Shown: positions 18,592 to 28,838 of the stretch, piece after piece
How positions within the stretch are numbered: position 1 is the stretch's first letter
How the letters are laid out: each line of letters starts with the position of its first letter
Source of the DNA: Flavobacterium anhuiense
GTDB lineage: Bacteria > Bacteroidota > Bacteroidia > Flavobacteriales > Flavobacteriaceae
Reading direction: 5' to 3'
NCBI RefSeq assembly: GCF_900101855.1
Contig: NZ_FMVC01000010.1
Span: 65,798-129,797, forward strand
Length of the DNA: 64,000 bases
Notes under the pieces: model-generated
Databases searched by the model: none
The model's input: the letters and a program-made list of their open reading frames with translations, nothing else
What the model was told of the DNA's origin: nothing
Position numbers and translations under genes: made by a program

Positions 18592-20085
18592 TTAATAACC
18601 AGGATTGTTATCGCTTGGCTTTATATTAGGATTAGAAGATGTTTCTCTATTTGGTATTGGCCATAATTCACTTTTACCAGCTGTAAAACCTGTACCTTGC
18701 AATACAGTACTTGCCATCCCCCATCTTATAAGATCATCAAAACGAGATTGTTCTCCAGCAAATTCTACTTGGCGTTCGTGCACAATTGCAGCAAAAACCG
18801 CTTCTTTGGTTGGTGCAATAGTAGTTGTTAGATTTGCTCTGTCGCGAACTTCTTTAATATATGCTATTGCTGCTGTCTGAGAACCGCCATCTCTTTGGTT
18901 TTCACATTCTGCTTTCATAAGCAATACATCTGCATAACGCATTACTTTAAAGTTAATGCTTGAACGTGTCGCTTCATCTTCTCTATTGTAATAGTTTTGA
19001 TATTTTTTCCACCCTGCTCTTCTAATACCTGCAGAGGTAGTAAAATTACTTGCCACCATAACTTTGGTTCCTTTTAGATAAGATGAACCAGGAACATAAA
19101 AAGTATCTCCAAAGCGATTATCACCTGCTTCATACGAATCTAAAAGCTCATCTGATGGGTAAACATTGTACCAGCTAAGATTTCCGTATTCCTGACCTCT
19201 AAGCGTTGACTCATCAAAACCAGTTCCGCCGCTATCACCAACAGCTCCCCATTGATCACCAGTTCCATTTTTTTCATCAAACTCAATTTCAAAAATCGAT
19301 TCTTTACCGTGTTCTGTCTCTTCCATGAAGTTGTTGTAAAAATTACCTTTGTCTTCAAGGCTATAACTTGTCACATTGTTTAATGCTGCTAAAGCTTCAT
19401 TATATTTTTTTTGATATAACAATACCTTACCCAATTGCGCATAAGCTGCTTCTTTATTGGCTCTTCCAACAGCCTCTGAAGCTTTTGGCAAAAGATTTTG
19501 TGATGCAAATACAAGATCTTCTTCAATCAAAGCATAAACCTCTGTTTTTGGGCTTCTTGGATTTCCGACAATAGTACCTGTTTTATAAATTGGCACATCG
19601 CCAAAACGTCTTACTAATAGGAAATAATAGTACGCTCTTAAAAAATGAGCTTCTCCTAAATATTTGTTCTTTTTTTCTTGAGACAAAACAGAATTTGGAA
19701 GAGCATTGATTTTAGGTTCGTTGTCTAACACAAAATTGGCTCTGGATATTCCTGTAAAACAAGATTCCCAATAGTATTGAATAATATCATTTCCTGCATT
19801 AAAAGAAAAATCCTGAAAAGGCTTTTTGTTACCTTCTAACTGTGGATTTCCTAAAGCATCATGTCCCATAAGGTCCATGGCAAAGAAAAGATTTCTTCCA
19901 TAAAGTCCTCTTGTCTGAAGGTTGGCATAGGAAGCGTTTACAGCAGATTGTACCTGCGTTTCGGTTTTAAAGAAAGTTTCAGGCGATAAAGTATTGGGAT
20001 TAGTCAATTCTAATTCGCTACTGTCACATGAAGTTAGAGTTAAAGCTCCAGACAGTACTATAAGTATATATTTAATTTTTTTCAT
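18592..20085 (-). CDS. SusD/RagB-family surface glycan-binding lipoprotein
   Basis: A 497-residue lipoprotein; the lipobox cysteine follows a short leader (GALTLTSCDSSE). SusD landmarks are AEAHFLRAYYYFLLVRRFGDVPIY near residues 145-170, the helix of TPR-like units after it, and the ending ELWPIPNRETSSNPNIKPSDNNPGY (abridged: the final PIPNRE and NPGY are typical). It sits on the outer surface as lid of the SusC transporter and binds the oligosaccharide. It lies 12 bp after its susC. The ligand is probably a xylan or arabinoxylan fragment, by context only. Confidence 0.93.
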   Translation of the reverse strand: MKKIKYILIVLSGALTLTSCDSSELELTNPNTLSPETFFKTETQVQSAVNASYANLQTRGLYGRNLFFAMDLMGHDALGNPQLEGNKKPFQDFSFNAGNDIIQYYWESCFTGISRANFVLDNEPKINALPNSVLSQEKKNKYLGEAHFLRAYYYFLLVRRFGDVPIYKTGTIVGNPRSPKTEVYALIEEDLVFASQNLLPKASEAVGRANKEAAYAQLGKVLLYQKKYNEALAALNNVTSYSLEDKGNFYNNFMEETEHGKESIFEIEFDEKNGTGDQWGAVGDSGGTGFDESTLRGQEYGNLSWYNVYPSDELLDSYEAGDNRFGDTFYVPGSSYLKGTKVMVASNFTTSAGIRRAGWKKYQNYYNREDEATRSSINFKVMRYADVLLMKAECENQRDGGSQTAAIAYIKEVRDRANLTTTIAPTKEAVFAAIVHERQVEFAGEQSRFDDLIRWGMASTVLQGTGFTAGKSELWPIPNRETSSNPNIKPSDNNPGY

Positions 20086-20097
20086 CGTCTTTAAGTA

Positions 20098-23000
20098 TTA
20101 AAATGTAACATCAATTCCAAAAATTACCGATTTTGGCTGTGGATATCTTCCTAAATCAATACCTGCTGAATTTGCATTACCATCTGCTCTTGCAATTTCT
20201 GGATCTAAACCAGAGTAATTTGTGATTGTAATAAGGTTCTGTCCGCTGATGTAGAACCTCGCTTTTGAGAAATAACTTTTAAAAGCATCTCCTGTCAATG
20301 TATATCCTAAAGCAATGTTTTTTAATCTTGTAAAAGAACCATCTTCAATATAACGTTGATTTGCTGAAGACCAGTTGATGTCTGCCCCTTGCGCTCTAGG
20401 CAATGTAGCTGAAGGGTTTGTTACCACACCATTTACAACATTTGCTCTATCTAAAACATCTGTGCTGGCGTTAAATAAACGGTTCATTCCTTTTAAGTCA
20501 AAAGTGTTTGCATTATAAATATCGTTACCTGCCACTCCAGTGATAAAGCAATTGAAATCAAAGTTTTTATATGCTGCACTTAGGTTTAAACCGTAAGTAA
20601 AATCAGGGTATGGATTTCCAATGTTTGTTTTATCATCTGAATTGATCACTTTATTGCCATCACGATCCACAATTTTAATATCTCCTGGTTTTATAGTAGT
20701 CTGACCTGGTCCAAAAACAGCATCTACTTCTGCCTGATTTTGGTAAATTCCATTAGTCTGATATCCATAAAAATAGAATAATGGCTGTCCTACTTCTAAT
20801 CTAGAGAAATTTTCTAAACCTGCTCTTGCAGAAGGACCTCCTAATACGCTAGTCACTCCAGGCGCTAAACCAACCACTTCATTTTTACTTGTTCCTAGAT
20901 TTGCTATTGCAGACCATGTAAAGTCTCCTTTTCTGTCATTGTAACCAATAGAAACTTCAAAACCGCTTACTTTTACGTCTGCAATATTTTGAATTTGAGT
21001 TCCACCACCTGCAGAACCAACAGAAGCAGCAAGAGGAACTGCAAAAAGAATGTCGCTACTTTTATTATTAAAATATTCAAATGAACCGGTTAGCTTATCA
21101 TCAAATAAACCAAAATCAACCCCAATATTTCGATCTAATTTTGATTCCCATTTCAAATCTGGATTAGCCGCAACACCTAAAGAAACTCCTGGTGCATTTG
21201 CGCCTCCAATTGGGTAATTGTAGTTTGCCAATAAAGTAGCACTGTATTGGTAATTATCTATTCTATCGTTTCCTGTTGTTCCTGTACTAGCTCTAAGTTT
21301 TAAAGTACTAAAAACAGAATTTTGCATAAAATTTTCTTTTGCAATATTCCACCCTAATGCAACAGAATAGAAATTCCCCCAGCGGTTATTTGCCCCAAAA
21401 CGAGAAGATGCATCTCTACGCCCTGAAACAGCTAAAAGATATTTGCCATCATAGTCATAGTTGATACGAGCTATATATCCTAAGTTTTTTTCTTCATAAT
21501 TAGAAGATCCTAAACTTCCTTCATTATATCTCAACTGATCAATTTCGTTTGAAATATAATAACGGCTTCCAGCTGCTAAACTTTGTCCTTTTCCGTCAAT
21601 TTTAGTGATAACTCCCAACACTTCAAGGTTGTGCTTTTGAGCAATCGTTGTTTTGTACGTTAAGCTATTATCAAAAACGATAGTTTGTCCTTGAGAATTT
21701 GTTTCGTTGGTTGAAGAAAAAGCCTGTTTGTGATAAGAACCATCTTGAAAACTTGGAATAAAAGTATGGTCTTTACTTGTGTAGTAATCTAAAGAAACTT
21801 GTGATCTGAATTTCAAACCTTTGTAAATTTCTAATTCTGCATAAATATTTCCGATAATAGATAGATTATTTATTTTCTGATACCCCAAATTCGCTACACG
21901 CACTGGGTTTTCAGCATCATTTCCATCAATGGCACTAGGACCTTGATAACCGCCTAAACTATTTTCATTGTAAATCGGAAAATACGGTGCCATTTTAATA
22001 GCATGCTCTAATAATGTTCTTCCGCCTGAGCTTCTTTCTGGATTAATCGTGCTGAAAGAAACCCCCATGTTGCTTCCAATCTTTAGTTTACCAATATCCT
22101 GTGTATTATTGGCTCTGAAAGAATAACGTTCGAAACCAGTATTTATAATAGCTCCTTCCTGTTTCATATATTCAGCAGAATAACGTCCTGTTGAAGTTTC
22201 TGTTCCATTTGAAAAGCTCAAGTTATAATCCTGCATAACACCAGTTTGAAAAATCTGATCTTGCCAGTTGGTATTGATGTTTCCAAACTCAGCTGCTCTA
22301 GCCGTTAAGTCGCTTCCTAAATCTTTAGCATATTGAAGGTATTGCTGTGTATTTAAAACACTATATCTTTTTGTTACTTCCTGTCCTCCCACATAAGTGC
22401 TAAAACTTAACTGACCTGGACCTTTTTTTCCTTTTTTAGTAGTAACCATAATAACCCCGTTAAAAGCTTTAGAACCATATAAAGCTGTTGTAGAAGCATC
22501 TTTCAAAACAGAAATGCTCTCGATGTCATTAGGGCTTAAACCTGAAAGATTCCCAGTTAAAACTCCATCAATTACATACAAAGGAGCACTGTTTCCCATT
22601 GTTGCCAGTCCACGAATACTAACGGTAGGATTAGAACCAGGCGCGCCGTTTACGACTGTAACCCCTGCTGCACGTCCTTGCAAAGCAGATTCAGCATTGG
22701 TAATAGGCACCGCGGCAATATCTTTTGAACTTACCGTAGAAATCGCTCCTGTAACCTTCGCTCTCTTTTGAGTACCATAGGCCACTACAACTTCATTAAG
22801 GTTTTGCGTGTTTTGAACTAGAGTTACATTGATTGAGCTTCTTTCACCTACAGTAATCGTTTGTGAAACTAAACCGACGTAAGAGTACGTTATTTTATCA
22901 GTAGGATTAACTCCTTTTAAAGAGTACTTACCGTCAAAATCTGTTGATGCGCTATTCTGCGTACCTTCTACATTAACACTGGCACCTGGCAAAGGAAATC

Positions 23001-23106
23001 CCGAAGGGTCGGTAATCACGCCATGAATGGTCTTTGATTGTGCCATTATACTATGACTGCCAACTAACAGCAGTCCGATTAGTGCAATTTTGAGCTTTAA
23101 CTTCAT
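20098..23106 (-). CDS. SusC/RagA-family TonB-dependent glycan transporter
   Basis: A 1,002-residue outer-membrane protein with leader ending HSIMAQ. A carboxypeptidase-like domain follows (IHGVITDPSGFPLPGASV), then the SusC signature VVVAYGTQKRAKVTGAI, a plug domain with SIRGLATMGNSAPLYVIDG and SISVLKDASTTALYGSK, and a 22-strand barrel that ends YPQPKSVIFGIDVTF. It imports oligosaccharides using TonB energy, paired with the SusD 12 bp downstream. Its promoter region (23107-23780) has two LacI-type operators, one over the predicted -33 box. Full length, no frameshift seen. Confidence 0.95.
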   Translation of the reverse strand: MKLKLKIALIGLLLVGSHSIMAQSKTIHGVITDPSGFPLPGASVNVEGTQNSASTDFDGKYSLKGVNPTDKITYSYVGLVSQTITVGERSSINVTLVQNTQNLNEVVVAYGTQKRAKVTGAISTVSSKDIAAVPITNAESALQGRAAGVTVVNGAPGSNPTVSIRGLATMGNSAPLYVIDGVLTGNLSGLSPNDIESISVLKDASTTALYGSKAFNGVIMVTTKKGKKGPGQLSFSTYVGGQEVTKRYSVLNTQQYLQYAKDLGSDLTARAAEFGNINTNWQDQIFQTGVMQDYNLSFSNGTETSTGRYSAEYMKQEGAIINTGFERYSFRANNTQDIGKLKIGSNMGVSFSTINPERSSGGRTLLEHAIKMAPYFPIYNENSLGGYQGPSAIDGNDAENPVRVANLGYQKINNLSIIGNIYAELEIYKGLKFRSQVSLDYYTSKDHTFIPSFQDGSYHKQAFSSTNETNSQGQTIVFDNSLTYKTTIAQKHNLEVLGVITKIDGKGQSLAAGSRYYISNEIDQLRYNEGSLGSSNYEEKNLGYIARINYDYDGKYLLAVSGRRDASSRFGANNRWGNFYSVALGWNIAKENFMQNSVFSTLKLRASTGTTGNDRIDNYQYSATLLANYNYPIGGANAPGVSLGVAANPDLKWESKLDRNIGVDFGLFDDKLTGSFEYFNNKSSDILFAVPLAASVGSAGGGTQIQNIADVKVSGFEVSIGYNDRKGDFTWSAIANLGTSKNEVVGLAPGVTSVLGGPSARAGLENFSRLEVGQPLFYFYGYQTNGIYQNQAEVDAVFGPGQTTIKPGDIKIVDRDGNKVINSDDKTNIGNPYPDFTYGLNLSAAYKNFDFNCFITGVAGNDIYNANTFDLKGMNRLFNASTDVLDRANVVNGVVTNPSATLPRAQGADINWSSANQRYIEDGSFTRLKNIALGYTLTGDAFKSYFSKARFYISGQNLITITNYSGLDPEIARADGNANSAGIDLGRYPQPKSVIFGIDVTF

Positions 23107-23256
23107 ATTAATTGTTTTTGTTTGGTTTAAATAGTTAATGGTTTTTTGTTTTTTTAATTAGTAAGGGTTCATAATGTTTATTCAGTTTATATTAAAATCT
23201 TTTGTGCAAAAGACGATTTCGATAATGAATCCATTTTCACAAACAAGAGATCATCA

Positions 23257-23285
23257 CAAATATAAAAAAACAACTAATAAAACAA
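23257..23285 (-). promoter_or_regulatory. Predicted promoter of the first susC
   Basis: On the minus strand TATATTTG (23257-23264) matches the TAnnTTTG -7 box. A TTG -33 element (23283-23285) lies 18 bp away. The -33 element is the first half of the operator, so repressor binding would block the promoter. Confidence 0.65.
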
Positions 23286-23292
23286 TCGGTTG
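23283..23292. promoter_or_regulatory. LacI-type operator, susC1 proximal
   Basis: CAATCGGTTG, a near-palindrome with central CG typical of LacI-family sites. It overlaps the predicted -33 element of the susC promoter. Identical cores occur at the other PUL promoters. Confidence 0.75.
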
Positions 23293-23592
23293 CTTTATAA
23301 TTTATTTAAAAAAAACTCAAAAAATAATAGAAATAAAAACATTAAAAATATTTTTAAACCAAAAAAAATAAGAAATATATATTTTAAAAATAATATTAAA
23401 ATAAAAAATAATAAATCTGTAGCTAACTGACTCATTTTCTACAAAAAATATAAATATTTAAAAAAGAAGATTAAACTTTCAAAAACTACTAAAAAATAAG
23501 TAAAATTTTACTAAAAAGAGTTAAAAAGGTAGGTTTTGCAATTAACCTTATACCAATATTGATTTAAAAAGAAATGAAAAAAGTCAAAATAA

Positions 23593-23602
23593 CAATCGGT
23601 TG
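23593..23602. promoter_or_regulatory. LacI-type operator, susC1 distal
   Basis: CAATCGGTTG flanked by AA and TT (AACAATCGGTTGTT), 310 bp upstream of the proximal site. No promoter is evident beside it, so an auxiliary site for looping is a reasonable reading. Confidence 0.7.
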
Positions 23603-23724
23603 TTAAAAAGGAATGCAGTTTTTTTGCTTAGTAAAATTGACCTTTTTAGCTTACAGAAACATTTTAATTTCAATAAAAAGAAATAAGCTTATTCAATACT
23701 GCTACCAAAATTTATAGCATAAAA

Positions 23725-23751
23725 AAGCCAACTCAAATTCTGAATTGGCTT
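23725..23751 (-). terminator. Terminator after GH97
   Basis: AAGCCAA (23725-23731) pairs with TTGGCTT (23745-23751), with further TCA/TGA pairing inside. On the minus strand the stem is followed by a run of six T. It ends the long upstream PUL transcript before the susC1 promoter. Confidence 0.8.
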
Positions 23752-23780
23752 ATTATAAATTAAGCAGATTACTTATTCCT

Positions 23781-25721
23781 TTAATTTGTTATCACTATAC
23801 CTCCATTCTTAGGGATTTTTATTTCAACTTCTTTGCTTTTGCTCATCTTCAGTGAAATTACTTTTCCGTTTAGCTGATCATCGTCTGCATAATAATTTAC
23901 CGTGGCACCAGAATTAAGCATTTCTAGCTTCACTTTTATCTTTAATATTTTATTTTCAGCATTAATTCCCGCAATATACCACTTTACCCCTTTTCTTCTG
24001 GCTAATAAAACATATCGCCCTGGATATCCGTCCAAAAAGCGAACCTCATCCCAGACCGTCGGCACTTCCTTCATAAATTTTATGGCCCAGTCTGGAGCGT
24101 CGTGCAGATTATTGGGTGCTAAAGCAAAATGCTGCACGCCGCTCTGAAAAAGCACTGAAGTGGCTAAAGCAAATACATCAGAAGTCATTCTTTTTGAGCC
24201 TTTATTTGGAATGTTATCGCTATTGTAGAATTTGTTCAAAGCGCTTCCGCCAAAATCCATGCTTCCCACCGCATTTCTGATAAAAGTATGCGTTGCCGCA
24301 TTTACAGCTTCATTATCACAGCTCTGCTGTCCGAAATGTAAATTCTCGCTTGCCAGAACCGCTTCGCTGGAGGCGTAATTCGGATACATACGCTCCCAGC
24401 CTCGAGGCAGGGTGCAGCCGTGGAAAATAACCATTATCCCAAATTCATTGGCATCCGTCAGAATATCTTCATACAGTTTCATGGTCACCTGCTTGTCTCC
24501 TCCGAAAAAATCTACTTTAATGCCTTTGATTCCGATGCTTTTCATCCAAGCCATTTCTTTTCTTCTGATGGCCGCATTATCCATTAGTCCTCTCGGGCCT
24601 TGCGGAGCATCATTCCAGTACCCGTTTGAATTGTACCATAAATAAAGCCCAACGCCTTTCTGAGCGCCGTATGTCGCTAGTTCTGCTATTTTATCACGGC
24701 CAATCTGCACATCCCAAAGCGCATCGATTAAAATGGTTTCATATCCCATCGCCGCGCTGAAATCGATGTACTCCTTCTGCACGGGAAACGTTGTGTTACT
24801 ATCCATTTTTATTATCCAGCTCCAAGTCCCTTTGGTGTACTGGTATTCTTTGGAAGCTTCATATTTTGGCTTGACCAAGTCAAAAGGAATGGTGGTTTCG
24901 ACAATTGGCGCCAATGTTTCACCAATAGTGATAGTACGCCACGGCGTTTCTCCTGGAAGCGGAATTCCCGGCGCTGATGTTCCGTTTCCGTTGTTTTCTC
25001 CGGGCATCGGAAATCCGATTGAATATAATCCGTTCTCATATCCGATCAGTCTGCTGGCGCAGTAGCCGCCGTCCACCCCTGTTTCAGAAATCAGCACCCA
25101 TCCGCCGTTTACTTTAAACAGGCATGGAAAAGTGTATCCGTTTCCCCAGCCGTTTTTTCCCACTGCATCATCGAGAGCGTATGAAGTCTCATAACTGGGA
25201 GCTGTTCTCGCATATCCTGTCATGGGATTGCTTTGTGGGCACAGAAATGTCGTGGTTCCCTTAGGCATCAGAAATCCCGAAGCCTCTTCCTGGACCACGC
25301 AGGAAAACGTTTCCTTCTGCGGATACACTTTATATTTGAATGCCAGATTATTATTGCTTACCCTAAAGATTACATCCAAAGCCGGTCTGCCCTCTTTTGT
25401 GAACGAAAAAACAGCCTCGTTGGCCGTGTAATGAACATTGCTTTTCTTAATGTTGCGCAGCTGATAGGATTCGTCAATTTTATTTTGGACGCCGTTTGCT
25501 TCCAAAGCCAATCCGGAGCTGAAGTCTCCCGCATTTGTCTTTAGACCTAATGGGGATTTTTCTATAAACGTTTTTTCGTTGTAGGTTACGCTATACTGGG
25601 GCATTCCGTTATCTGCAGAAACCGATACCGCAAGCTTTCCGTCTGGACTTTTTACAACTGATTGGGCGTTTAGTTTTAAGAAACTAACTAAACATAAGAA
25701 TATTATTTTTTTAAGATTCAT
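23781..25721 (-). CDS. GH97 glycoside hydrolase, probable retaining alpha-galactosidase type
   Basis: A 646-residue secreted enzyme (leader MNLKKIIFLCLVSFLKLNAQ). It has an N-terminal beta-sandwich (about 20-275), a TIM barrel (about 290-560) and a C-terminal beta-sandwich. Barrel motifs are ETILIDALWDVQIG, VGLYLWYNSNGYWND and GIKGIKVDFFGGDKQ. Asp404 in KVDFF occupies the place of the nucleophile in retaining GH97 members, whereas inverting SusB-like enzymes use two Glu bases; retaining alpha-galactosidase is thus the preferred call. It could remove terminal galactose from complex xylan side chains. The gene is clearly richer in G+C than its neighbours (one sampled 60-bp stretch has 33 G+C). 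Confidence 0.85.
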   Translation of the reverse strand: MNLKKIIFLCLVSFLKLNAQSVVKSPDGKLAVSVSADNGMPQYSVTYNEKTFIEKSPLGLKTNAGDFSSGLALEANGVQNKIDESYQLRNIKKSNVHYTANEAVFSFTKEGRPALDVIFRVSNNNLAFKYKVYPQKETFSCVVQEEASGFLMPKGTTTFLCPQSNPMTGYARTAPSYETSYALDDAVGKNGWGNGYTFPCLFKVNGGWVLISETGVDGGYCASRLIGYENGLYSIGFPMPGENNGNGTSAPGIPLPGETPWRTITIGETLAPIVETTIPFDLVKPKYEASKEYQYTKGTWSWIIKMDSNTTFPVQKEYIDFSAAMGYETILIDALWDVQIGRDKIAELATYGAQKGVGLYLWYNSNGYWNDAPQGPRGLMDNAAIRRKEMAWMKSIGIKGIKVDFFGGDKQVTMKLYEDILTDANEFGIMVIFHGCTLPRGWERMYPNYASSEAVLASENLHFGQQSCDNEAVNAATHTFIRNAVGSMDFGGSALNKFYNSDNIPNKGSKRMTSDVFALATSVLFQSGVQHFALAPNNLHDAPDWAIKFMKEVPTVWDEVRFLDGYPGRYVLLARRKGVKWYIAGINAENKILKIKVKLEMLNSGATVNYYADDDQLNGKVISLKMSKSKEVEIKIPKNGGIVITN

Positions 25722-25789
25722 AACCTTTGAAGATTTTTCTTTTTGTAATGATTAAACTCTTTTTACTAAAGTAGGATTAGCTAAAAATG

Positions 25790-27166
25790 TTATTTCGAAA
25801 ACATCCAATAATCAAAATACATGATTTTTTCGGCAGCATTGCCTTTGTATATAAAATAAAGATCGTGCACTCCTGAAACTTTTTTAATGTCTGTTGTAAC
25901 TAGAGTCCATCTGTCATTTCCTCCCGTCATAGGAACTTTTACTGTTCCTATCAATTCTCCATCCAGACTATCCAATCTTATTTCCATAGACACATTTCCA
26001 TTGTGCGTAGTACCTACTCGAGCCGTAAATTTTGAAGCGCCCGATTCACGAAAATCAACATCTCTGACTTTCGTGAAGGCATTGTTTTTCATGGCTGTAA
26101 TAAAAACGCCAACTTCCTTATTCTGCATGGATTTTACATCTTTAGACCAAGCTATCGTTTCTGCTTCTGACTTAGCATAAGGATTCAGGGTTCCCATTCC
26201 TTTTTTGATGCCTTCTGTCATGTTCATTTCTTTGACTTTACCGTCAGAATTAAAAAGCAACTCTTCAACGGCTACAGATCTGGTAAAGCCACTTCCACCA
26301 GGCAAAGCTCCATTATGGTAAAAGAAATAGGTTTTTCCTTTAAAATCTACTACTCCAGGATGATTTGTAAAACTCGTTCCCTGTGTTGGCATTACAACCC
26401 CTTGGTATTTCCAAGGCCCAAGCGGACTTTTGCTTGTAGAATACCCTATGTGTTCAGAAATTGGTCCTGCAGCAAAAAACAGATAGTACAATTTATTTCT
26501 TTTATAAAGCCACGGTCCTTCTTCATAAGTGGTAGGTCTGCGCGGATCATCCTTTCCTGTGCGCTTTCCAAATGATTCAATTGTGTTTGGAAATACCTTT
26601 ACCTCATCAGTATAAGAAATCATGTCTTCATTTAATTTCACATAATGGCAAACTGGATTGCCCCACAATAAATAGGCTTGCCCATCATCATCTATAAAAG
26701 CAGTCGGATCAATATCGGCGTCACTATTTTGCACCAAAGGTTTTCCTAACGGATCTATAAATGGCCCATACGGACTGTCTGAAACTGCAACACCAATCCC
26801 ATTTCGGCCTTGATTATCTGTAATTGGAGCATACAAATAAAATTTGCCTTTTCTTTCTATGCATTGAATGGCCCAAGCATTCATTTTAGCCCAGCTAAAA
26901 TCTTTATACGATAATACAGCACCATGATCTGTCCAGTTTACCATATCTTCTGTAGTGTACAATTTCCAGTCATTCATAGTAAACCAAGTAGAATCGTCTT
27001 CATCATGCGAAGTATACAAATACAATTTATTATTGTAAACCATTGGCGCTGGATCTGCTGTATAGCTTGTCTGTACAATAGGGTTTTGGGCAAAACCAAA
27101 TACAGGAATGATAAATGCTGCTAGAAATTTTATTTTTTTTAAATACATGCTCTGACTTATTTTCAT
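25790..27166 (-). CDS. GH43 enzyme with C-terminal CBM6-like domain
   Basis: A 458-residue secreted protein. The start at 27166 ([18 protein letters not shown]) is chosen because it gives a signal peptide ending FGFAQ and does not run into the previous gene; ATG at 27148 is equally possible and the longer frame to 27352 is not. Catalytic positions are Asp38 in [11 protein letters not shown], Asp in [14 protein letters not shown] and Glu in [13 protein letters not shown]6-like beta-sandwich occupies the last 130 residues ([28 protein letters not shown]). It is paralogous to the GH43 at 17470, which lacks the CBM. Expected substrate is arabinoxylan side chains or xylo-oligomers. Confidence 0.88.
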   Translation of the reverse strand: MKISQSMYLKKIKFLAAFIIPVFGFAQNPIVQTSYTADPAPMVYNNKLYLYTSHDEDDSTWFTMNDWKLYTTEDMVNWTDHGAVLSYKDFSWAKMNAWAIQCIERKGKFYLYAPITDNQGRNGIGVAVSDSPYGPFIDPLGKPLVQNSDADIDPTAFIDDDGQAYLLWGNPVCHYVKLNEDMISYTDEVKVFPNTIESFGKRTGKDDPRRPTTYEEGPWLYKRNKLYYLFFAAGPISEHIGYSTSKSPLGPWKYQGVVMPTQGTSFTNHPGVVDFKGKTYFFYHNGALPGGSGFTRSVAVEELLFNSDGKVKEMNMTEGIKKGMGTLNPYAKSEAETIAWSKDVKSMQNKEVGVFITAMKNNAFTKVRDVDFRESGASKFTARVGTTHNGNVSMEIRLDSLDGELIGTVKVPMTGGNDRWTLVTTDIKKVSGVHDLYFIYKGNAAEKIMYFDYWMFSK

Positions 27167-27206
27167 TACTTCTATTTTAAATTGTATTGCTAAATCTTTT
27201 CTTAGA

Positions 27207-28784
27207 TTATTTCGTTTCTGAAATCTTTTCGTCAATACGGAAATAATCAAAATCAGCGAAACCTCCAGCGGTTTTAGTAGCATAATTAAACAGTCCGAAT
27301 CGGTAGCCCATAAAATGCGGAATTGTATATGGCATTTTAATAGATTTCCCAATGCTTATCCATTTTTTCCCATCTAAACTATAATAAAACCTTCCCTGAT
27401 CGGCTTGATTCCTAAAATCGCATTCAGCTTTAAAATATATTTTGTCCTGATTTAATGGTACACTTTCTATTTCTTTCGGATTTCCTTTTTCAGCATCCAT
27501 CATCACAATCCTTTTTGCTCCTTGATTTACTTTTACTCCCACAAGACCAAAATCTTTTTGCAGCAGCGAAAGACCTGCAACATCTCCTTCTTTCATCTTT
27601 GAAAGTTCAAGCATTGTGGCTGCTGAACATACAGGACCAAAAGTTCGCTGTGTTAAAATATTTTTTACCTGCGTGAAACTGCTGTCTATTCTGGCTGTTT
27701 TTAATCTTAAATACCCCTTTCTTTCTTTTGCCGACCAATTTGCATTATCTGGGTTATGATTCCATTGCCAAACCAAAGGCAGGTCGCTTTCTCCGTTTTT
27801 ACGATTAAATTCGTCTGAGTTTACAATTCCATGAATTAAGCTTTTGTTGGCTGGAAGATCTAAATTTTGAGGCACTTTGCCATTTTCGCCCAATATTGGC
27901 CAGCCATTTTCCCATTTTACAGGAACCAGATAGGGAATACGTCCTACGCCACCTGCGTCTCTAAATAAATACGAAAACCATTTGCCGTCTGGAGTATCAA
28001 TAAGTCCGCCTTGTGCAACGCCTAAATCCTGCAGTCCAATCTTTCCTTCCCATGGCCCTGCAATAGTATCTGCTCTATGTACGATTACGGTGCGCATACC
28101 GTTTTTTGGCCAGCAGATATTAAACAGATAATACTTTCCGTTAATTTTAAAAAGCTGTGATCCTTCTGCTGGCAGCATGATATCACTCTTCGCGGGAGCA
28201 TTGGCATTTTCTATTAAAATTTTCTTTGTTTGTTCTTTAACTTCTGACAAGTCTTCTTTTAATTCGACAATTTGAAGTTTTCCGCCACCCCAAACCAAGT
28301 AAACTTTTCCATTATCATCAAAGAAAAGAGAATGATCATGATAGGAATTATTTAAAACAATCTTTTTCCAAGGCCCTTTTTCAATATCTTTTGTAGAAAA
28401 AATATAGGTTTTGCCTGTTGTTCCCGAAAAAGTGCTCACATAATATACGCCATTATGATAACGTAGACTGCTCGCCCAAGAGCCTCTTCCGTAGTCATTT
28501 TTACCATGATCTAGATTCAAGCGATCATCATTATCTTCTAAGGTTTGATAGGCATAATTAACCAAATGCCAATTCACTAAATCCTTAGATTTCATAATCG
28601 GCACTCCAGGATTCATGTGCATTGTGGTGCTGCTCATATAGTAAGTGTCGTCAACCCTAATTATAGATAAATCGGGAACATCTGCAAAAATAATGGGATT
28701 TTGGGCTTTTACTTTTTGAGAATGACTTGTTACAATAGTAAATGTAATCGCCAAAAAACCATAAATAAAATCTTTTGTTTTCAT
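27207..28784 (-). CDS. GH43 (subfamily 12-like) with C-terminal beta-sandwich
   Basis: A 525-residue secreted protein (leader [20 protein letters not shown]). GH43 propeller residues are base Asp38 in [12 protein letters not shown], Asp in [12 protein letters not shown] and acid Glu in [10 protein letters not shown]. The ADVPD pattern and the [11 protein letters not shown] motif point to GH43 subfamily 12, which contains alpha-L-arabinofuranosidases, but this is by eye. A concanavalin-like C-terminal domain (about 330-525; [25 protein letters not shown]) is the usual partner in this group. It lies in mid operon, about 40 bp before the GH43-CBM6 gene. Confidence 0.87.
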   Translation of the reverse strand: MKTKDFIYGFLAITFTIVTSHSQKVKAQNPIIFADVPDLSIIRVDDTYYMSSTTMHMNPGVPIMKSKDLVNWHLVNYAYQTLEDNDDRLNLDHGKNDYGRGSWASSLRYHNGVYYVSTFSGTTGKTYIFSTKDIEKGPWKKIVLNNSYHDHSLFFDDNGKVYLVWGGGKLQIVELKEDLSEVKEQTKKILIENANAPAKSDIMLPAEGSQLFKINGKYYLFNICWPKNGMRTVIVHRADTIAGPWEGKIGLQDLGVAQGGLIDTPDGKWFSYLFRDAGGVGRIPYLVPVKWENGWPILGENGKVPQNLDLPANKSLIHGIVNSDEFNRKNGESDLPLVWQWNHNPDNANWSAKERKGYLRLKTARIDSSFTQVKNILTQRTFGPVCSAATMLELSKMKEGDVAGLSLLQKDFGLVGVKVNQGAKRIVMMDAEKGNPKEIESVPLNQDKIYFKAECDFRNQADQGRFYYSLDGKKWISIGKSIKMPYTIPHFMGYRFGLFNYATKTAGGFADFDYFRIDEKISETK

Positions 28785-28838
28785 TGTTGTTGTTTATTTT
28801 CGAGATCTCTGAAAAATGTCTAACAGAGATATTATGCG

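Larger units (their letters stand above)
23107..23780. other. Regulatory stretch between GH97 and susC, 674 bp
   Basis: Extremely AT-rich. It contains the GH97 terminator (23725-23751), an upstream operator (23593-23602), the promoter-proximal operator (23283-23292) and a predicted promoter (23257-23285), leaving about 140 nt of leader before susC. The small open frame at 23174 has no coding character. Confidence 0.7.

Noticed and set aside
23174-23371. 65-codon open frame upstream of susC1
   Set aside because: Lys/Ile-rich translation of AT-rich DNA that overlaps the predicted promoter and operator.
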